A stretch of DNA of 64,000 nucleotides from contig JAJYLN010000006.1 in NCBI GenBank assembly GCA_021787665.1, forward strand, positions 1 through 64,000, given 5' to 3'. The notes below the pieces were generated by a model. It did no database searches, was not told the DNA's origin, and worked only from the letters and a program-made list of their open reading frames with translations. This document shows positions 24,337 to 33,975 of this stretch, in pieces. The translations under genes were made by a program, and so were the position numbers. The stretch comes from a bacterium (lineage in GTDB: Bacteria > JAMCPX01). Each line of letters starts with the position of its first letter. Within the stretch, counting starts at the first letter, position 1.

Positions 24337-26490
24337 ATGGCAGGTCAAACGTTGAGTCCGGAGTTAATCCTGACTTTCATTATCGTGGTCAGTCTCGTAT
24401 CATTGGGATACGCGGGCTGGCTGGCTAGGTGGGTCCTGAAAAAAGACATGGGAACACCAAAGATGCAGGAGATCAGCAATGCGATCAAGGAAGGAGCCGT
24501 GGCATTTTTGAACAGACAGTACAAAACGATCATCGGCCTCGCCGTCCTTACCGCGATTATCATCTTCGCCATTTATCTTGGTGTACAGCACAATACGGGA
24601 CTTGCGGTAAAAACAGGTATTGCCTTCATATTCGGTTCTTTTTCATCTGCGATTGCGGGATATGTCGGCATGCACATCTCTATCAGATCGAATATCAGAA
24701 CGGCAGCGGCATCAACGAGGAGCCTGGATGAGGCACTGAAGGTATCGCTCCGCGGCGGGGCTGTCTCAGGTATGACGATAGTTGCAATGAGCTTGCTCGG
24801 TATCGCGTTACTGTTTCTGATATACGGAGGTCTTAGTAATCCGCAGCACGTTCCCTACATGATCGTCGGATACGGGTTCGGCGCAAGCTTCGTGGCATTG
24901 TTTGCTCAGCTCGGCGGCGGTATCTATACCAAGGCCGCCGATGTCGGCGCGGATCTCGTCGGTAAGGTGGAGGCAGGCATCCCTGAAGATGACCCGCGCA
25001 ACCCTGCCGTTATAGCTGACCTCGTCGGAGACAATGTCGGTGACTGTGCAGGAAGGGGAGCTGACCTCTTTGAATCAACGGCTGCTGAGAACATCGGTGC
25101 AATGATCCTCGGTATAGCCCTGTACCCGTACTTCCACATATACGGCATCCTGTTTCCTCTCCTGGCGAGGGCCTTCGGCCTTATCGCCGCTGCGTTCGGG
25201 ATCCTCGTCGTGAGGACAAAGGAAGACGGAGATCCGATGCAGGCATTAAACAGAGGTTATTACCTGACCAGTTTCCTGGCCGCAATCGGTTTTTTAATTG
25301 CAACAGAGACTATGCTTCAGGGAAATATGTGGTATTTCGGTGCAGGACTGGTGGGCATTCTGACCAGTGTTGCGTTTGTATATATCACGCAGTACTACAC
25401 GGAATATAAATACAGACCCGTAAAAGAGATCGCCGAGGCTGCAAAAACGGGCCCTGCCACGGTCATTATCACCGGTATTGCCGTTGCATTCGAGAATACC
25501 GTGCTGCCCGCAATCGTCATTGGCATCGCCCTGCTAATCTCCTACTACTTCGGGGTAAAGGGCAGTGCTGATCTGCACGGTGTGACCGGGGGCGGATTCT
25601 TCGGTACGGCTATAGCGACTATGGGTATGCTTTCTACATCTGCTTACATTCTTGCTATGGATACCTTCGGACCGATAACCGACAATGCAGGAGGTATTAT
25701 CGAGATGTCGCAGGCGCCTGAAGAGATCAGAAAGAAGACGGACAGACTCGATGCCGTAGGCAATACGACCAAGGCATTGACCAAAGGCTATGCGATCGGT
25801 AGCGCTGCACTCGCAGCCTTTCTGCTGTTCAATGCGTATCTTGATACGGTCGGTCAGTTAATGGCGAAATCTGGTCAATACTTATCGCAGACAGCGCAGC
25901 AGATCTATAACCGTGCACATACCATTAATCTCGCGGATGTCCATGTATTCGTTGCCGCTTTACTCGGAGCTATGCTGGTGTTCATATTTGCGGCGCTGGC
26001 GATATCGGCCGTCGGTAAGGCTGCCTACTCCGTCATAGGCGATGTCAGGGACCAGTTTAAAGAAAACCCGGGCATCATGAAGGGGACTGCAAAGCCCGAC
26101 TACGGACGTACCGTCGACATCGTAACGAGGACGGCATTGAAGAAGATGGTACTCCCGGGGATTCTGCCGATACTGGCACCTATTGCGATAGGCTTGCTAT
26201 TCAAACAGTTCGGCTTCGGAGCACAGGCGGTTGCCGGTTTCCTGATGGTTGCAACGATTACAGGCGTACTCCTTGCGATTGTTCTGAATAACGGCGGTGG
26301 TGCATGGGACAATGCGAAGAAGTACATCGAGACCGGCGCATTCGGTGGCAAGAAATCAGATGCACACAAGGCAGCAGTCGTGGGAGACACGGTAGGAGAC
26401 CCGTTCAAAGACACAGCAGGACCATCTATCCACGTTCTCATCAAGCTGCTCGCAACGGTGACCCTTGTCATGGCCCCGCTGTTCCTGTAA
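24337..26490 (+). CDS. hppA: membrane-bound proton-translocating pyrophosphatase, K+-independent type
   Basis: 717 residues, about 16 membrane helices. Hydrolyses PPi and pumps ions across the inner membrane. The catalytic loop [20 protein letters not shown] followed by [20 protein letters not shown] is complete, and the C-terminal [22 protein letters not shown] is present. The motif [10 protein letters not shown] has Lys where K+-dependent enzymes have Ala (GNTTAA), which marks the K+-independent, H+-pumping class. GAAGGAGGA precedes the ATG. A strong terminator follows. Typical of anaerobes that conserve energy from biosynthetic PPi. Confidence 0.97.
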   Translation: MAGQTLSPELILTFIIVVSLVSLGYAGWLARWVLKKDMGTPKMQEISNAIKEGAVAFLNRQYKTIIGLAVLTAIIIFAIYLGVQHNTGLAVKTGIAFIFGSFSSAIAGYVGMHISIRSNIRTAAASTRSLDEALKVSLRGGAVSGMTIVAMSLLGIALLFLIYGGLSNPQHVPYMIVGYGFGASFVALFAQLGGGIYTKAADVGADLVGKVEAGIPEDDPRNPAVIADLVGDNVGDCAGRGADLFESTAAENIGAMILGIALYPYFHIYGILFPLLARAFGLIAAAFGILVVRTKEDGDPMQALNRGYYLTSFLAAIGFLIATETMLQGNMWYFGAGLVGILTSVAFVYITQYYTEYKYRPVKEIAEAAKTGPATVIITGIAVAFENTVLPAIVIGIALLISYYFGVKGSADLHGVTGGGFFGTAIATMGMLSTSAYILAMDTFGPITDNAGGIIEMSQAPEEIRKKTDRLDAVGNTTKALTKGYAIGSAALAAFLLFNAYLDTVGQLMAKSGQYLSQTAQQIYNRAHTINLADVHVFVAALLGAMLVFIFAALAISAVGKAAYSVIGDVRDQFKENPGIMKGTAKPDYGRTVDIVTRTALKKMVLPGILPILAPIAIGLLFKQFGFGAQAVAGFLMVATITGVLLAIVLNNGGGAWDNAKKYIETGAFGGKKSDAHKAAVVGDTVGDPFKDTAGPSIHVLIKLLATVTLVMAPLFL

Positions 26491-26518
26491 GCTGTAAAGA
26501 GTTTACATCGATACGCTC

Positions 26519-26548
26519 AAGTCCCGCTGAAAACAGCGGGACTTTTTT
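26519..26548 (+). terminator. intrinsic terminator after hppA
   Basis: Stem AAGTCCCGCTG/CAGCGGGACTT (11 bp, 26519-26529 with 26534-26544), AAAA loop, followed by a T run to 26548. The fmt promoter starts a few bases further on. Confidence 0.95.
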
Positions 26549-26550
26549 AT

Positions 26551-26579
26551 TTGCATTTATTTTATTTACACCCTACATA
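26551..26579 (+). promoter_or_regulatory. putative fmt promoter
   Basis: -35 TTGCAT (26551-26556), 17-base spacer, -10 TACATA (26574-26579), then 7 bases to the ATG at 26587. The hexamers are weak but the spacing matches the other leaderless promoters, and a promoter is required because a terminator lies directly upstream. Confidence 0.4.
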
Positions 26580-26586
26580 CTATTTC

Positions 26587-27519
26587 ATGAAGATTGTATT
26601 CATGGGTAGTGCCCGGTTCAGTGTACCGGCGCTTGAGGCCATTCTACGATCGGCCCACCTCCTCACGGGCGTGATAACAAACCCGGAAGAGCCCGCAGGC
26701 CGGGGGCTCAACGTCAGGCAAACACCCGTTGCGGAGATAGCCAAAACACAGGGAATCGATCTGCTGACGCCTGGTACCCTGAAAAATAACAGGGATGTGA
26801 TTGATTGGATAAAGGCGTACAAGCCGGACGCAATTGCGGTTGTCGCCTACGGCAAGTTTATACCCTCCGCTATCCTGAACATACCGGTGCACGGCTGTTT
26901 GAACCTGCACCCTTCTCTGCTGCCAAAATACCGGGGGGCAGCACCCATTCAGAGGGCCATCATGAACAACGAGAAAGAAACAGGCGTAACAGTCATGCGT
27001 TTGGACGAAGGTATGGACAGCGGACCCGTTTTTATCCAGGAAAAGGTTGGAATCGATACGACTGATAATGCGGCGACGCTCGGGGAAAAGCTATCGAAGC
27101 TCGGCGCCGATTTGCTTATAAGAACGCTCGATCTCATCGAACAAAAACACATCTCGCCCCTCGCCCAAAAGCACGGACTTGCTACCCTTGCTCCCAAAAT
27201 AAGCAAGGAAGAGGGCAGACTCGATTTTCTCAAGCCCGCGCTGTTACTCAATAACATCGTCAGGGCACTAATCGAGTGGCCAACAGCGTGGACCACCTGG
27301 AAAAACAACCCTGTTCAGGTGCTGAGCACGGGATACACTGCCGGGGCGAACACCGATCCTCCGGGGACAATCGTTGCGATAGACAGGGTCGGTGTCCACG
27401 TCGCGACCGGCGACGGCACGCTTATTATAACAGCGGTAAGGCCTGCCGGCGGCAGATCTATGGACGCATTGAGCTATGCAAACGGAAGAAGGATCATGAT
27501 CGGGGATACACTTGGATAA
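26587..27519 (+). CDS. fmt: methionyl-tRNA formyltransferase
   Basis: 310 residues. Formylates initiator Met-tRNA using 10-formyl-THF. MKIVFMGSARFSVPALEAIL at the N-terminus, VVAYGKFIPSAILNIP, then the catalytic region GCLNLHPSLLPKYRGAAPIQ with Asn-His, followed by GVTVMRLDEGMDSGPV with the catalytic Asp. The C-terminal tRNA-binding domain contains RALIEWPTAWT and GRRIMIGDTLG. The start at 26587 gives the conserved N-terminus; the upstream frame extension lies in the promoter. The usual partner def (peptide deformylase) is not adjacent. Confidence 0.96.
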   Translation: MKIVFMGSARFSVPALEAILRSAHLLTGVITNPEEPAGRGLNVRQTPVAEIAKTQGIDLLTPGTLKNNRDVIDWIKAYKPDAIAVVAYGKFIPSAILNIPVHGCLNLHPSLLPKYRGAAPIQRAIMNNEKETGVTVMRLDEGMDSGPVFIQEKVGIDTTDNAATLGEKLSKLGADLLIRTLDLIEQKHISPLAQKHGLATLAPKISKEEGRLDFLKPALLLNNIVRALIEWPTAWTTWKNNPVQVLSTGYTAGANTDPPGTIVAIDRVGVHVATGDGTLIITAVRPAGGRSMDALSYANGRRIMIGDTLG

Positions 27520-27631
27520 ACTACAAACGGAGGGTGCGGTCCGCAGACCGGACGTTCGTCCGCCTGGCCGGACGGACGATTTCTCCCCTCAATAAATCCC
27601 GGCCCCCTCGATCGACTGGTCATCCAATCAT

Positions 27632-29131
27632 TTATCTCGTCTTCTCGAGCTCTTTGACCTGTGCCGGCGAATATCCCAGTGCCTTAAAGTCCATGACACC
27701 CCGTGGTGAATGACACTGGTTGCAGGAAAGGCCTATTTTCTTTATGGCGTGGTTTACGGATATATACGATGTACCCGGGATCTGCATGGCCATCCATGCA
27801 CCGCTCCAGGTAAAGCCACTGGACTCCAGTGGCCTCATACCAGCATCTATGGCTTCCTGGATATCGCCCGTTTTATTGTAAACCTCCCTGTTCGGAGCGA
27901 GCAAGGCCGGGAAGTTTGCCATGTGAGGGTTATCTTTCAAAAAGCCCATGCCCGGTTCCTGCCACATCTTCAGCTTTTTATCGAACAGTAGTATCTGTGT
28001 TAACCCTCTCACCGGGTATATCTTTGCCCCCGGCGTTTTGATGCCTGATATCTGGAACGCCATCCAGCTCTGCACGTTCATACGTGTCTTCTTGTTCGCA
28101 ACCCGCCAGATATAGTCTGGGTGGCCCATCGTTATTTTTACCGTCGGCACATAGAGACCCTTGATAGAAGGGATCTTATCGTATTTTGAGAGCTCGCTGT
28201 ATCTGCCGTGGCTATCATCCTTAACAGGCTCCCCCCAGTTTTCATACGAAATGCCGGCTACGACCGGTATATGGCAGGTCTGACAGGCGATCATGGCAAT
28301 GTGTTTGTTTATAACTTTGCCTATGTTCCCCCGGTGGGGCTCATCGCCATGACAATTCGAGCAGGTAACTGTGACGTCCGGCAGATCGTTTGCGGCCATG
28401 TCCGATTCGTATTGTCCCTTGGGCATCTTATGATGTTCTGTGACATGACAGGTTATGCATTGTATCCCTGCCTGTGCATGGACATCGGTATGCGGCGTAT
28501 AGGGAGTACCCCTCTTGTAATCATAGGAAAAAGCATGCTCATGGCACCTCAGGCATGCCTCATTTGTCGGGACCTTCGTTATGCTGAGTGCCGCTTTCAA
28601 GGACGTGTCCACCCCCCAGTGCATACCGGTAGCATCTATAACGAGGGTTTTCCGGTCATGCATGGCATAATCCTTTGCGTGACATACCAGACAGTCTACA
28701 GTATTTGCCTGTGCTTCCGTAGCCGATGCCCCCGAAGGAAAGGGCGGCCTGGGCAGACTGCCTATGTGACATGCGCCGCACCCTGCCGCCTGGACCGTAG
28801 CATGACCGTCTGTAGAAGCTGTCCAGTTGGAAATAGTCAGGGAACCCGCGAGGGCACATTCCCTGTTGAGCATACCCCACCACGAGCCGTCCGGCAGTCC
28901 CTGAACATTCCTGATAGGGGTGGCCATATACCAATGCACCGTCTGTGTAATTTCCTGGAGTGCATCCGGGTGACACATGGCGCACGTCTGCGCACCCTGG
29001 TAGCCATTCTCCTTGAGGAACTCATAGCCGGGATGAACCCATCCTCTCAGTGCTCCAAAGTCGTCTTTTGCGAAGGCCGTACCAGTCAGGGGAAGCAGGG
29101 CAAAAACCGCCATAATCACTTTTCTTCTCAT
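27632..29131 (-). CDS. octahaem c-type cytochrome, tetrathionate-reductase (OTR)-like
   Basis: 499 residues with a Sec signal peptide ending GTAFA. Eight CxxCH haem motifs are present: CAMCH, CGACH, CLVCH, CLRCH, CITCH, CSNCH, CQTCH and CNQCH. The order and surroundings (QTVHWYM after haem 1, a conserved lone Cys before haem 2, VDCLVCHAKD for haem 3) resemble the octahaem tetrathionate reductase family of Shewanella, which can also reduce nitrite and hydroxylamine in vitro. The substrate here is not known. The protein should be periplasmic. No quinol dehydrogenase or maturation gene is adjacent. A good promoter and an AGGA element precede the ATG. Confidence 0.85.
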   Translation of the reverse strand: MRRKVIMAVFALLPLTGTAFAKDDFGALRGWVHPGYEFLKENGYQGAQTCAMCHPDALQEITQTVHWYMATPIRNVQGLPDGSWWGMLNRECALAGSLTISNWTASTDGHATVQAAGCGACHIGSLPRPPFPSGASATEAQANTVDCLVCHAKDYAMHDRKTLVIDATGMHWGVDTSLKAALSITKVPTNEACLRCHEHAFSYDYKRGTPYTPHTDVHAQAGIQCITCHVTEHHKMPKGQYESDMAANDLPDVTVTCSNCHGDEPHRGNIGKVINKHIAMIACQTCHIPVVAGISYENWGEPVKDDSHGRYSELSKYDKIPSIKGLYVPTVKITMGHPDYIWRVANKKTRMNVQSWMAFQISGIKTPGAKIYPVRGLTQILLFDKKLKMWQEPGMGFLKDNPHMANFPALLAPNREVYNKTGDIQEAIDAGMRPLESSGFTWSGAWMAMQIPGTSYISVNHAIKKIGLSCNQCHSPRGVMDFKALGYSPAQVKELEKTR

Positions 29132-29165
29132 ACTTCCTATCCCCCTATATTTTTAAATATAAGAT

Positions 29166-29194
29166 ATATTTTACTTGTTTTAAAATTCTGTCAA
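29166..29194 (-). promoter_or_regulatory. promoter of the octahaem cytochrome gene
   Basis: Perfect -35 TTGACA (29194-29189). The -10 is either TAAAAT (29173-29168, 15-base spacer) or AAATAT (29171-29166, 17-base spacer), in a strongly AT-rich tract. A leader of about 30 bases with AGGA before the ATG follows, in contrast to the leaderless genes. Confidence 0.5.
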
Positions 29195-29334
29195 GCTAAT
29201 AGTTTCGTAATGTATTTTTAACCAAACCCGCCATCTTTTCTGCTGGATCGCCCCGATGCGCGCCGTTGTGCTTGCATTATTCGTCATGAAGTATTAAGAC
29301 AGGGATTATGGTATCTGTAAAAAAGGAGAGCACT

Positions 29335-29538
29335 ATGGAGATAGATAAGGTCAACGAACTGGAAAACAAGATCGGCGCGCTCATAGACAAGTGTGTCTCA
29401 TTGAAGGAGGAGAACAACGCCTTGAGAATAAAAGTGGACGAGATGAGGAAAGAAAGAGATGAGCTGGTACAGTTCAAGCAGGAGGCGATTGCGAAGGTAG
29501 ACAGGCTTATCAATACGCTTGACGAAGTGAGCCTGTAA
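29335..29538 (+). CDS. ZapB-like coiled-coil cell-division protein
   Basis: 67 residues that form one continuous coiled coil with heptads rich in Leu and Glu (VNELENKIGALIDKCVSLKE through VDRLINTLDEV). Directly upstream of a ZapA gene, in the arrangement common in Deltaproteobacteria. ZapB-like proteins stabilise the FtsZ ring through ZapA. AAAAGGAGAG lies 5 bases before the ATG at 29335, which decides the start over a GTG/ATG further upstream. Confidence 0.75.
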   Translation: MEIDKVNELENKIGALIDKCVSLKEENNALRIKVDEMRKERDELVQFKQEAIAKVDRLINTLDEVSL

Positions 29539-29550
29539 AGGCCGGCATTA

Positions 29551-29835
29551 TTGAAGAAGCCTTACTCAATAAACATCCTCGGCATCGAGCTCACCGTGAT
29601 GAGCGATGACGAGCAGGAGTATGTAGACAGGGTCGCCTCATTCGTGGAGAACAAACTCAAAGCAACGATGGGGGATGCCCATATCTCAGACACCTCGATA
29701 CTTTCTATACTGACATCGATGAATATAGCAGACGAACTCTTCAAGGCTGAAATCAAGTATAAAGAAAGAATACAATATCTCGAGACCAAGATCGAAGAGT
29801 TGATCAAGATGATTGAAACCAAGGTCTCGTTATGA
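29551..29835 (+). CDS. zapA: cell division protein ZapA
   Basis: 94 residues. KKPYSINILGIELTVMSDDE followed by EYVDRVASFVENKL and a C-terminal coiled coil YKERIQYLETKIEELIKMIE is the ZapA pattern. It cross-links FtsZ protofilaments. The conserved N-terminal strand requires the TTG at 29551 as start; the first ATG would remove it. The Shine-Dalgarno is weak (AAAGG), so coupling to the preceding zapB-like gene, which ends 12 bases earlier, is likely. Confidence 0.88.
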   Translation: MKKPYSINILGIELTVMSDDEQEYVDRVASFVENKLKATMGDAHISDTSILSILTSMNIADELFKAEIKYKERIQYLETKIEELIKMIETKVSL

Positions 29836-29876
29836 TACGACGTTTATTGTAGGGCGTTTATTTCAATAACGGTACC

Positions 29877-30455
29877 ATGCCAGAGCCGAACAACAAGTCC
29901 ATCATCAGGAGCAGCATGCTGGAGTGCAGGAAAACAATGGACGCTGATGATTACAGGAAACTGAGCAAAAGGGTGCAGTCGTTATTCCTCCAGTCTGCTG
30001 TTTACAAGGAATCGCGAACGATTATGTGTTACCTGCCCGTGAGCAACGAACCTGACACGACTCTGGTGATAGCGGACGCATTCGATAGTGAAAGGACCGT
30101 ACTGCTTCCGCACATGCAAGGGGACCATATCTACCCGGTGCTGTATGCAAAGGGCATGCCTCTGAAACGCGGGAGATACGGCGTACAGGAGCCGTCAGGA
30201 CCTGAATTCCTTCCAGACCATCGGATAGATGTCGTGATCGTACCCGGTATCGCATTCGATCTCCACGGGAACAGAATAGGATACGGGAAAGGATACTATG
30301 ACAGGTTCCTGTGCACGCTCGACAAAAAAACGGTAAAGGCAGGTTTTTCTTTTAAAAGGTGTATCGTGGATACCATAAATAATAATGATTGGGATATCTC
30401 TGTCGATATGATCGTTACAGAGACGGATATCCTCACCAAGGAGCAAAGAGTATGA
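29877..30455 (+). CDS. 5-formyltetrahydrofolate cyclo-ligase
   Basis: 192 residues. Converts 5-formyl-THF to 5,10-methenyl-THF with ATP. Visible: the N-terminal RSSMLECRKTMDADDYRKLS helix, the central TIMCYLPVSNEPDT, YGVQEPSGPEFLP, and the hallmark DVVIVPGIAFDLHGNRIGYG followed by KGYYDRFL. The order zapA then cyclo-ligase (zapA-ygfA) is widespread in proteobacteria, but the 6S RNA that separates them in E. coli cannot fit in the 41-base gap here. The stop overlaps the rny ATG (ATGA). Confidence 0.93.
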   Translation: MPEPNNKSIIRSSMLECRKTMDADDYRKLSKRVQSLFLQSAVYKESRTIMCYLPVSNEPDTTLVIADAFDSERTVLLPHMQGDHIYPVLYAKGMPLKRGRYGVQEPSGPEFLPDHRIDVVIVPGIAFDLHGNRIGYGKGYYDRFLCTLDKKTVKAGFSFKRCIVDTINNNDWDISVDMIVTETDILTKEQRV

Positions 30456-32014
30456 TAAACATAATGGAAGCCATCGGCATCGGGCTCACCGGCACCGTGA
30501 CAGGCTATGTTATAGCGAAGTATCTTGATCGCGTTATCAGCATATCAAAGATAAAGCAGTCAGAACAGAAGGCCGGGGAGATCCTCGATTCCGCAAATAA
30601 ACAGGCAGAGTACATAAAGAAAGAGGCAGCGCTCCATGCGCGAAACAACCTCCTCGAACTGAAGGCTGAGTTTGAAAAAGAAACCAAAGACAGGAGACAG
30701 GCGCTCGTCATACTTGAAAAGAGACTGCTGCAAAAAGAGGAGTACCTTGAGAAGAAGGAAGACATCATAAGCAAAAAAGAGGCCGACCTCCTGAGGAGGG
30801 AAAAGAACGCCAACGCGGCAGAGCACAGCCTCTCCGCAAAAGAAGAAGAATACAAAAAGAAATTCAACGAGATCAATAGCGAGCTCCAGCGTGTATCCGG
30901 ACTCACGACGGATCAGGCAAAGCAGCTCCTCATGGACAGCGTGCGGGACCAGGCGAAACTCGACATAGGAAGGATGCTGAAGCAGATCGAAGAAGAGGCG
31001 CAGCAGACCGCAGAGGCCAAAGCAAAAGATATCATCTCGGTCGCCATTCAAAGATATTCCGGCGAATATGCGCAGGAACATACGGTCACGACCGTCGGTC
31101 TTCCGAACGACGATCTCAAGGGCAGGATCATCGGCAGGGAAGGCAGGAACATACGGGCGATAGAAGCAGCAACCGGCGTCGATATAATCGTCGACGATAC
31201 ACCGCAGGCGATCGTGATCTCCGGGCACGACCCGGTGAAAAGGGAGATAGCGAGACAGTCGATAGAGAAGCTCATCGCAGACGGCAGGATCCATCCCGGC
31301 AGGATAGAGGACATCGTGAACAAGACGTCCCAGGAAATAGAGAAAAGCATGAAGGAAGCCGGCGAACGTGCGCTGTTCGATCTCGGGCTGCACGGCATAC
31401 ACAACGAGCTCGTGAAGCTCATCGGGAGATTGAAGTACAGGACGAGCTATGCCCAGAATGTATACCAGCACTCGATGGAGGTCGCATTCATACTCAGCAT
31501 CATGTCGGCGGAGCTCGGACTGAACGTCAAGCACGCCAAGAGGGCGGGCATACTGCACGACATCGGTAAGGCCGTGGACCACGAAGTGGAGGGCTCACAC
31601 GCGGTGATCGGCGCCAACCTTGCCAAGAAGTACGGCGAGCCCCCCAGGGTCATCGAGGCAATCGAGCAACACCATAACGATACGCCGACGGGCCTCCTCG
31701 GTATACTCCTTCAATCGGCGGACGCCCTGTCCGCGGCGCGGCCCGGGGCACGAAGAGAGATGTACGAGGCCTATGTCAAAAGACTGCAGGACCTTGAGAG
31801 GCTATCGACCTCGTTCGACGGGATTGACAAGGCCTATGCCATCCAGGCGGGCAGGGAGATACGGATCATAGTCGCGCCCGACAAGGTAAGCGACGACGAG
31901 ATACCACTGCTGAGCAAACAGATAGCCGACAGGATCGAAAAGGAAATGAGCTATCCGGGCACGATCAAGGTGACCGTCCTACGGGAGACCCGGGCATCCG
32001 TATACGCGAAATAA
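30452..32014 (+). CDS. rny: ribonuclease Y
   Basis: 520 residues. Membrane-anchored endoribonuclease initiating mRNA decay. An N-terminal transmembrane helix (about residues 4-24) is followed by a long charged coiled coil (about 40-200), a KH domain with VGLPNDDLKGRIIGREGRNI (about 215-235), and an HD phosphohydrolase domain with GILHDIGKAVDHEVEGSH and IEQHHND. Length equals the family norm. The start at 30452 overlaps the previous stop; a longer upstream frame is not real. Together with RNase R at 42-44 kb it indicates a Gram-positive-like RNase Y decay route in a Gram-negative cell, as in many Deltaproteobacteria. Confidence 0.97.
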   Translation: MINIMEAIGIGLTGTVTGYVIAKYLDRVISISKIKQSEQKAGEILDSANKQAEYIKKEAALHARNNLLELKAEFEKETKDRRQALVILEKRLLQKEEYLEKKEDIISKKEADLLRREKNANAAEHSLSAKEEEYKKKFNEINSELQRVSGLTTDQAKQLLMDSVRDQAKLDIGRMLKQIEEEAQQTAEAKAKDIISVAIQRYSGEYAQEHTVTTVGLPNDDLKGRIIGREGRNIRAIEAATGVDIIVDDTPQAIVISGHDPVKREIARQSIEKLIADGRIHPGRIEDIVNKTSQEIEKSMKEAGERALFDLGLHGIHNELVKLIGRLKYRTSYAQNVYQHSMEVAFILSIMSAELGLNVKHAKRAGILHDIGKAVDHEVEGSHAVIGANLAKKYGEPPRVIEAIEQHHNDTPTGLLGILLQSADALSAARPGARREMYEAYVKRLQDLERLSTSFDGIDKAYAIQAGREIRIIVAPDKVSDDEIPLLSKQIADRIEKEMSYPGTIKVTVLRETRASVYAK

Positions 32015-32084
32015 GAAGACTTTATGCCGCGCATGGACCAACAGTTTCACCATGGCATCCGGATATGGTTTGATTTTAGAAATG

Positions 32085-32112
32085 TTGACACCGGGAAGGC
32101 GTATGGTAAAGA
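32085..32112 (+). promoter_or_regulatory. promoter of the NUDIX-AMMECR1 unit
   Basis: Perfect -35 TTGACA (32085-32090), 16-base spacer, -10 TAAAGA (32107-32112), then 6 bases to the ATG at 32119. No Shine-Dalgarno site, so the message should be leaderless. Confidence 0.6.
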
Positions 32113-32118
32113 CGCACT

Positions 32119-32556
32119 ATGACTGCTTACAGGAACCCTATTCCGACGGTGGACATCATCGTTGAGATCGGCGATACGATCGTCCTCATAGAGAGGAAAA
32201 ATCCTCCTCACGGATGGGCCATACCGGGGGGATTTGTCGACTACGGTGAATCGCTCGAAGACGCCGCTGTCCGTGAGGCACGCGAGGAGACATCGCTCGA
32301 CGTGGAGCTCTGCGAGCAGTTGCACACCTACTCGAGACCGCAGCGCGATCCGCGCCACCACACCATAACAACCGTCTATATTGCCCGTATACAGCGAGGC
32401 AGGCCGGCAGCAGGGGATGACGCAAAGTCGCTTGACCTGTTTACGTTCAATTCGTTACCCGATAGAATCGCATTCGATCACAGGGATATCCTGATGGACT
32501 ATTTCGCCTACAGGAAAACGGGCAGGAGACCGCCACCGGTACCATGTCGAAGCTGA
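32119..32556 (+). CDS. NUDIX hydrolase
   Basis: 145 residues. The Nudix box is complete: [20 protein letters not shown] followed by ETSLDVEL, matching GX5EX7REUXEEXGU. Preceded by [19 protein letters not shown], it resembles ADP-ribose pyrophosphatase and house-cleaning (MutT-like) members; the substrate is unclear. The 3' end overlaps the AMMECR1 gene by 13 bases, so the two are co-translated. Confidence 0.92.
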   Translation: MTAYRNPIPTVDIIVEIGDTIVLIERKNPPHGWAIPGGFVDYGESLEDAAVREAREETSLDVELCEQLHTYSRPQRDPRHHTITTVYIARIQRGRPAAGDDAKSLDLFTFNSLPDRIAFDHRDILMDYFAYRKTGRRPPPVPCRS

Positions 32557-33116
32557 GTCTTCAGGAACAAAAAGAGCTCCTGGCCCTTGCACGCACAACG
32601 ATCGAGTCATATCTGAGAGACGGCTCCATGCCTGAATTTAAAACGGAATCTCCCAACCTCCTGAAGAAGTTAGGGGTATTCGTGACCCTGAACAAGCACA
32701 ACATGCTCCGGGGCTGCATAGGGAACTTCTCTGCACGGGGGCCGCTGTACCATAATGTCCAGATGATGGCAATCGCCGCGGCCGTCGAGGATCCACGGTT
32801 CAGGCAGGTGACGCTCGGCGAGCTCAAGGATATAGGAATCGAGATTTCCGTACTGTCGGATCTGGTACCGGTGGATTCCATCGATGGCATATGCGTGGGC
32901 GAGCACGGCCTGTACGTCACGAAAGGCCTCTCCCGGGGCGTCCTTCTGCCCCAGGTCGCCACCGAGTACGGCTGGGACACGGACACCTTTCTGTGCGAGA
33001 CCTGCGAGAAGGCCGGCATGGACCCCGACGAGTGGAGGGACGGAAGCGTGAAGATTGAAAAGTTCAGTGCCCAGATCTTCAGCGAGGCAGGGACATTTAA
33101 AACGGGTACACCGTGA
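32544..33116 (+). CDS. AMMECR1 domain protein
   Basis: 190 residues covering the whole AMMECR1 domain. The hallmark LRGCIGNF is at about residue 55, with [14 protein letters not shown] and IEISVLSDL downstream and [20 protein letters not shown] near the end. The family is universal but its biochemistry is unknown; in other bacteria it is often fused or adjacent to MEMO and radical SAM proteins, neither of which is here. It overlaps the NUDIX gene, and its end overlaps the convergent outer-membrane protein gene by 20 bases. Confidence 0.93.
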   Translation: MSKLSLQEQKELLALARTTIESYLRDGSMPEFKTESPNLLKKLGVFVTLNKHNMLRGCIGNFSARGPLYHNVQMMAIAAAVEDPRFRQVTLGELKDIGIEISVLSDLVPVDSIDGICVGEHGLYVTKGLSRGVLLPQVATEYGWDTDTFLCETCEKAGMDPDEWRDGSVKIEKFSAQIFSEAGTFKTGTP

Positions 33117-33975
33117 AAGAGATGAGCTGGGTGTTGCCATACGGGCCGTTCCCGCTGCCGCCGATGAAGGCGTACGAGAGCGAAAAGCGCTGCACCTTCC
33201 ATGCGATGCCTGCTGAAACGTCATTTATTTTCGTTGCCACATGCCATACATATCCAGCGCGCAGGGCTATCTGGTTGATGATCATAACCTCCCCGCCCAG
33301 GTGGTAATCGATGTTCTTGTTCGTCGTTATATCGAGGTCCTTAACGGCATCGAAGGCGACGGTAACCGTTCCCTGCAGGAGCAGCGATATGCCCGCATCG
33401 ATGAGCCTGGGCGGGAGTTGCCCCCGGTTGCCCTTCACCCTCGTCAGATTGAGGGCCGCCAGCGAGATGTTCAAGAACGGCAGGTCCGGGGAAAATAGGA
33501 TTCCATAACCGAGTGTGCCGGAACTCCCTGAGAGGCCCTGCGAAAACTGATCCAGCCTGCCGGTAACGCCGGCACTGAATAAACCTGGCTCCCCCATCGA
33601 CAGGGCAAGCGCGTACGTGTCCCTGTGTACCGAGAGAGAGGAGAGATGGTACTTATCCCTGTAATAGCCGAAACCGACCCCCAACGAGGACGTAACGCTG
33701 TCGATGACCGAGAGGTCTATCCTGCTCTCGCTATACGGGTTGTTGAACAGATAAGCGGCACCAGCACCGTACCTTCTCGTTGCGCTCATGCCCGCCGGGT
33801 TTAAAAGGATCGCACCGTTGTCGGCCGCGACCGCCCCATAGGCACCGCCCATGGCGGCCGATGCCGGTGTCGTTGCATCGAGGAGAGAGTCCGCCCGGGA
33901 GGGAGACGCTACCGCCGTAACTATCGCTATCAGCGTAGCTATGTACAATGACCTTTTACTAACCATGCGCCTCAC
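33097..33975 (-). CDS. outer-membrane beta-barrel protein (PorV/UPF0164-like)
   Basis: About 292 residues with a signal peptide ending near SRADS. SLLDATTPASAAMGGAYGAV and ILLNPAGMSATRRY at the N-terminus are typical of PorV/PorQ-type or FadL-like barrels, which begin with a repeated 'A-N-PAG' element. The protein ends in an aromatic residue (FTVYPF), the usual barrel-assembly signal. It is the last gene of the redox operon. GTG at 33975 overlaps the OsmC stop; ATG at 33966 is an alternative start. A role in that operon's function is unproven. Confidence 0.75.
   Translation of the reverse strand: MRRMVSKRSLYIATLIAIVTAVASPSRADSLLDATTPASAAMGGAYGAVAADNGAILLNPAGMSATRRYGAGAAYLFNNPYSESRIDLSVIDSVTSSLGVGFGYYRDKYHLSSLSVHRDTYALALSMGEPGLFSAGVTGRLDQFSQGLSGSSGTLGYGILFSPDLPFLNISLAALNLTRVKGNRGQLPPRLIDAGISLLLQGTVTVAFDAVKDLDITTNKNIDYHLGGEVMIINQIALRAGYVWHVATKINDVSAGIAWKVQRFSLSYAFIGGSGNGPYGNTQLISFTVYPF

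Noticed and set aside
29836-29876. 6S RNA between zapA and the cyclo-ligase gene
   Set aside because: Only 41 bases are available, far too short for 6S RNA.
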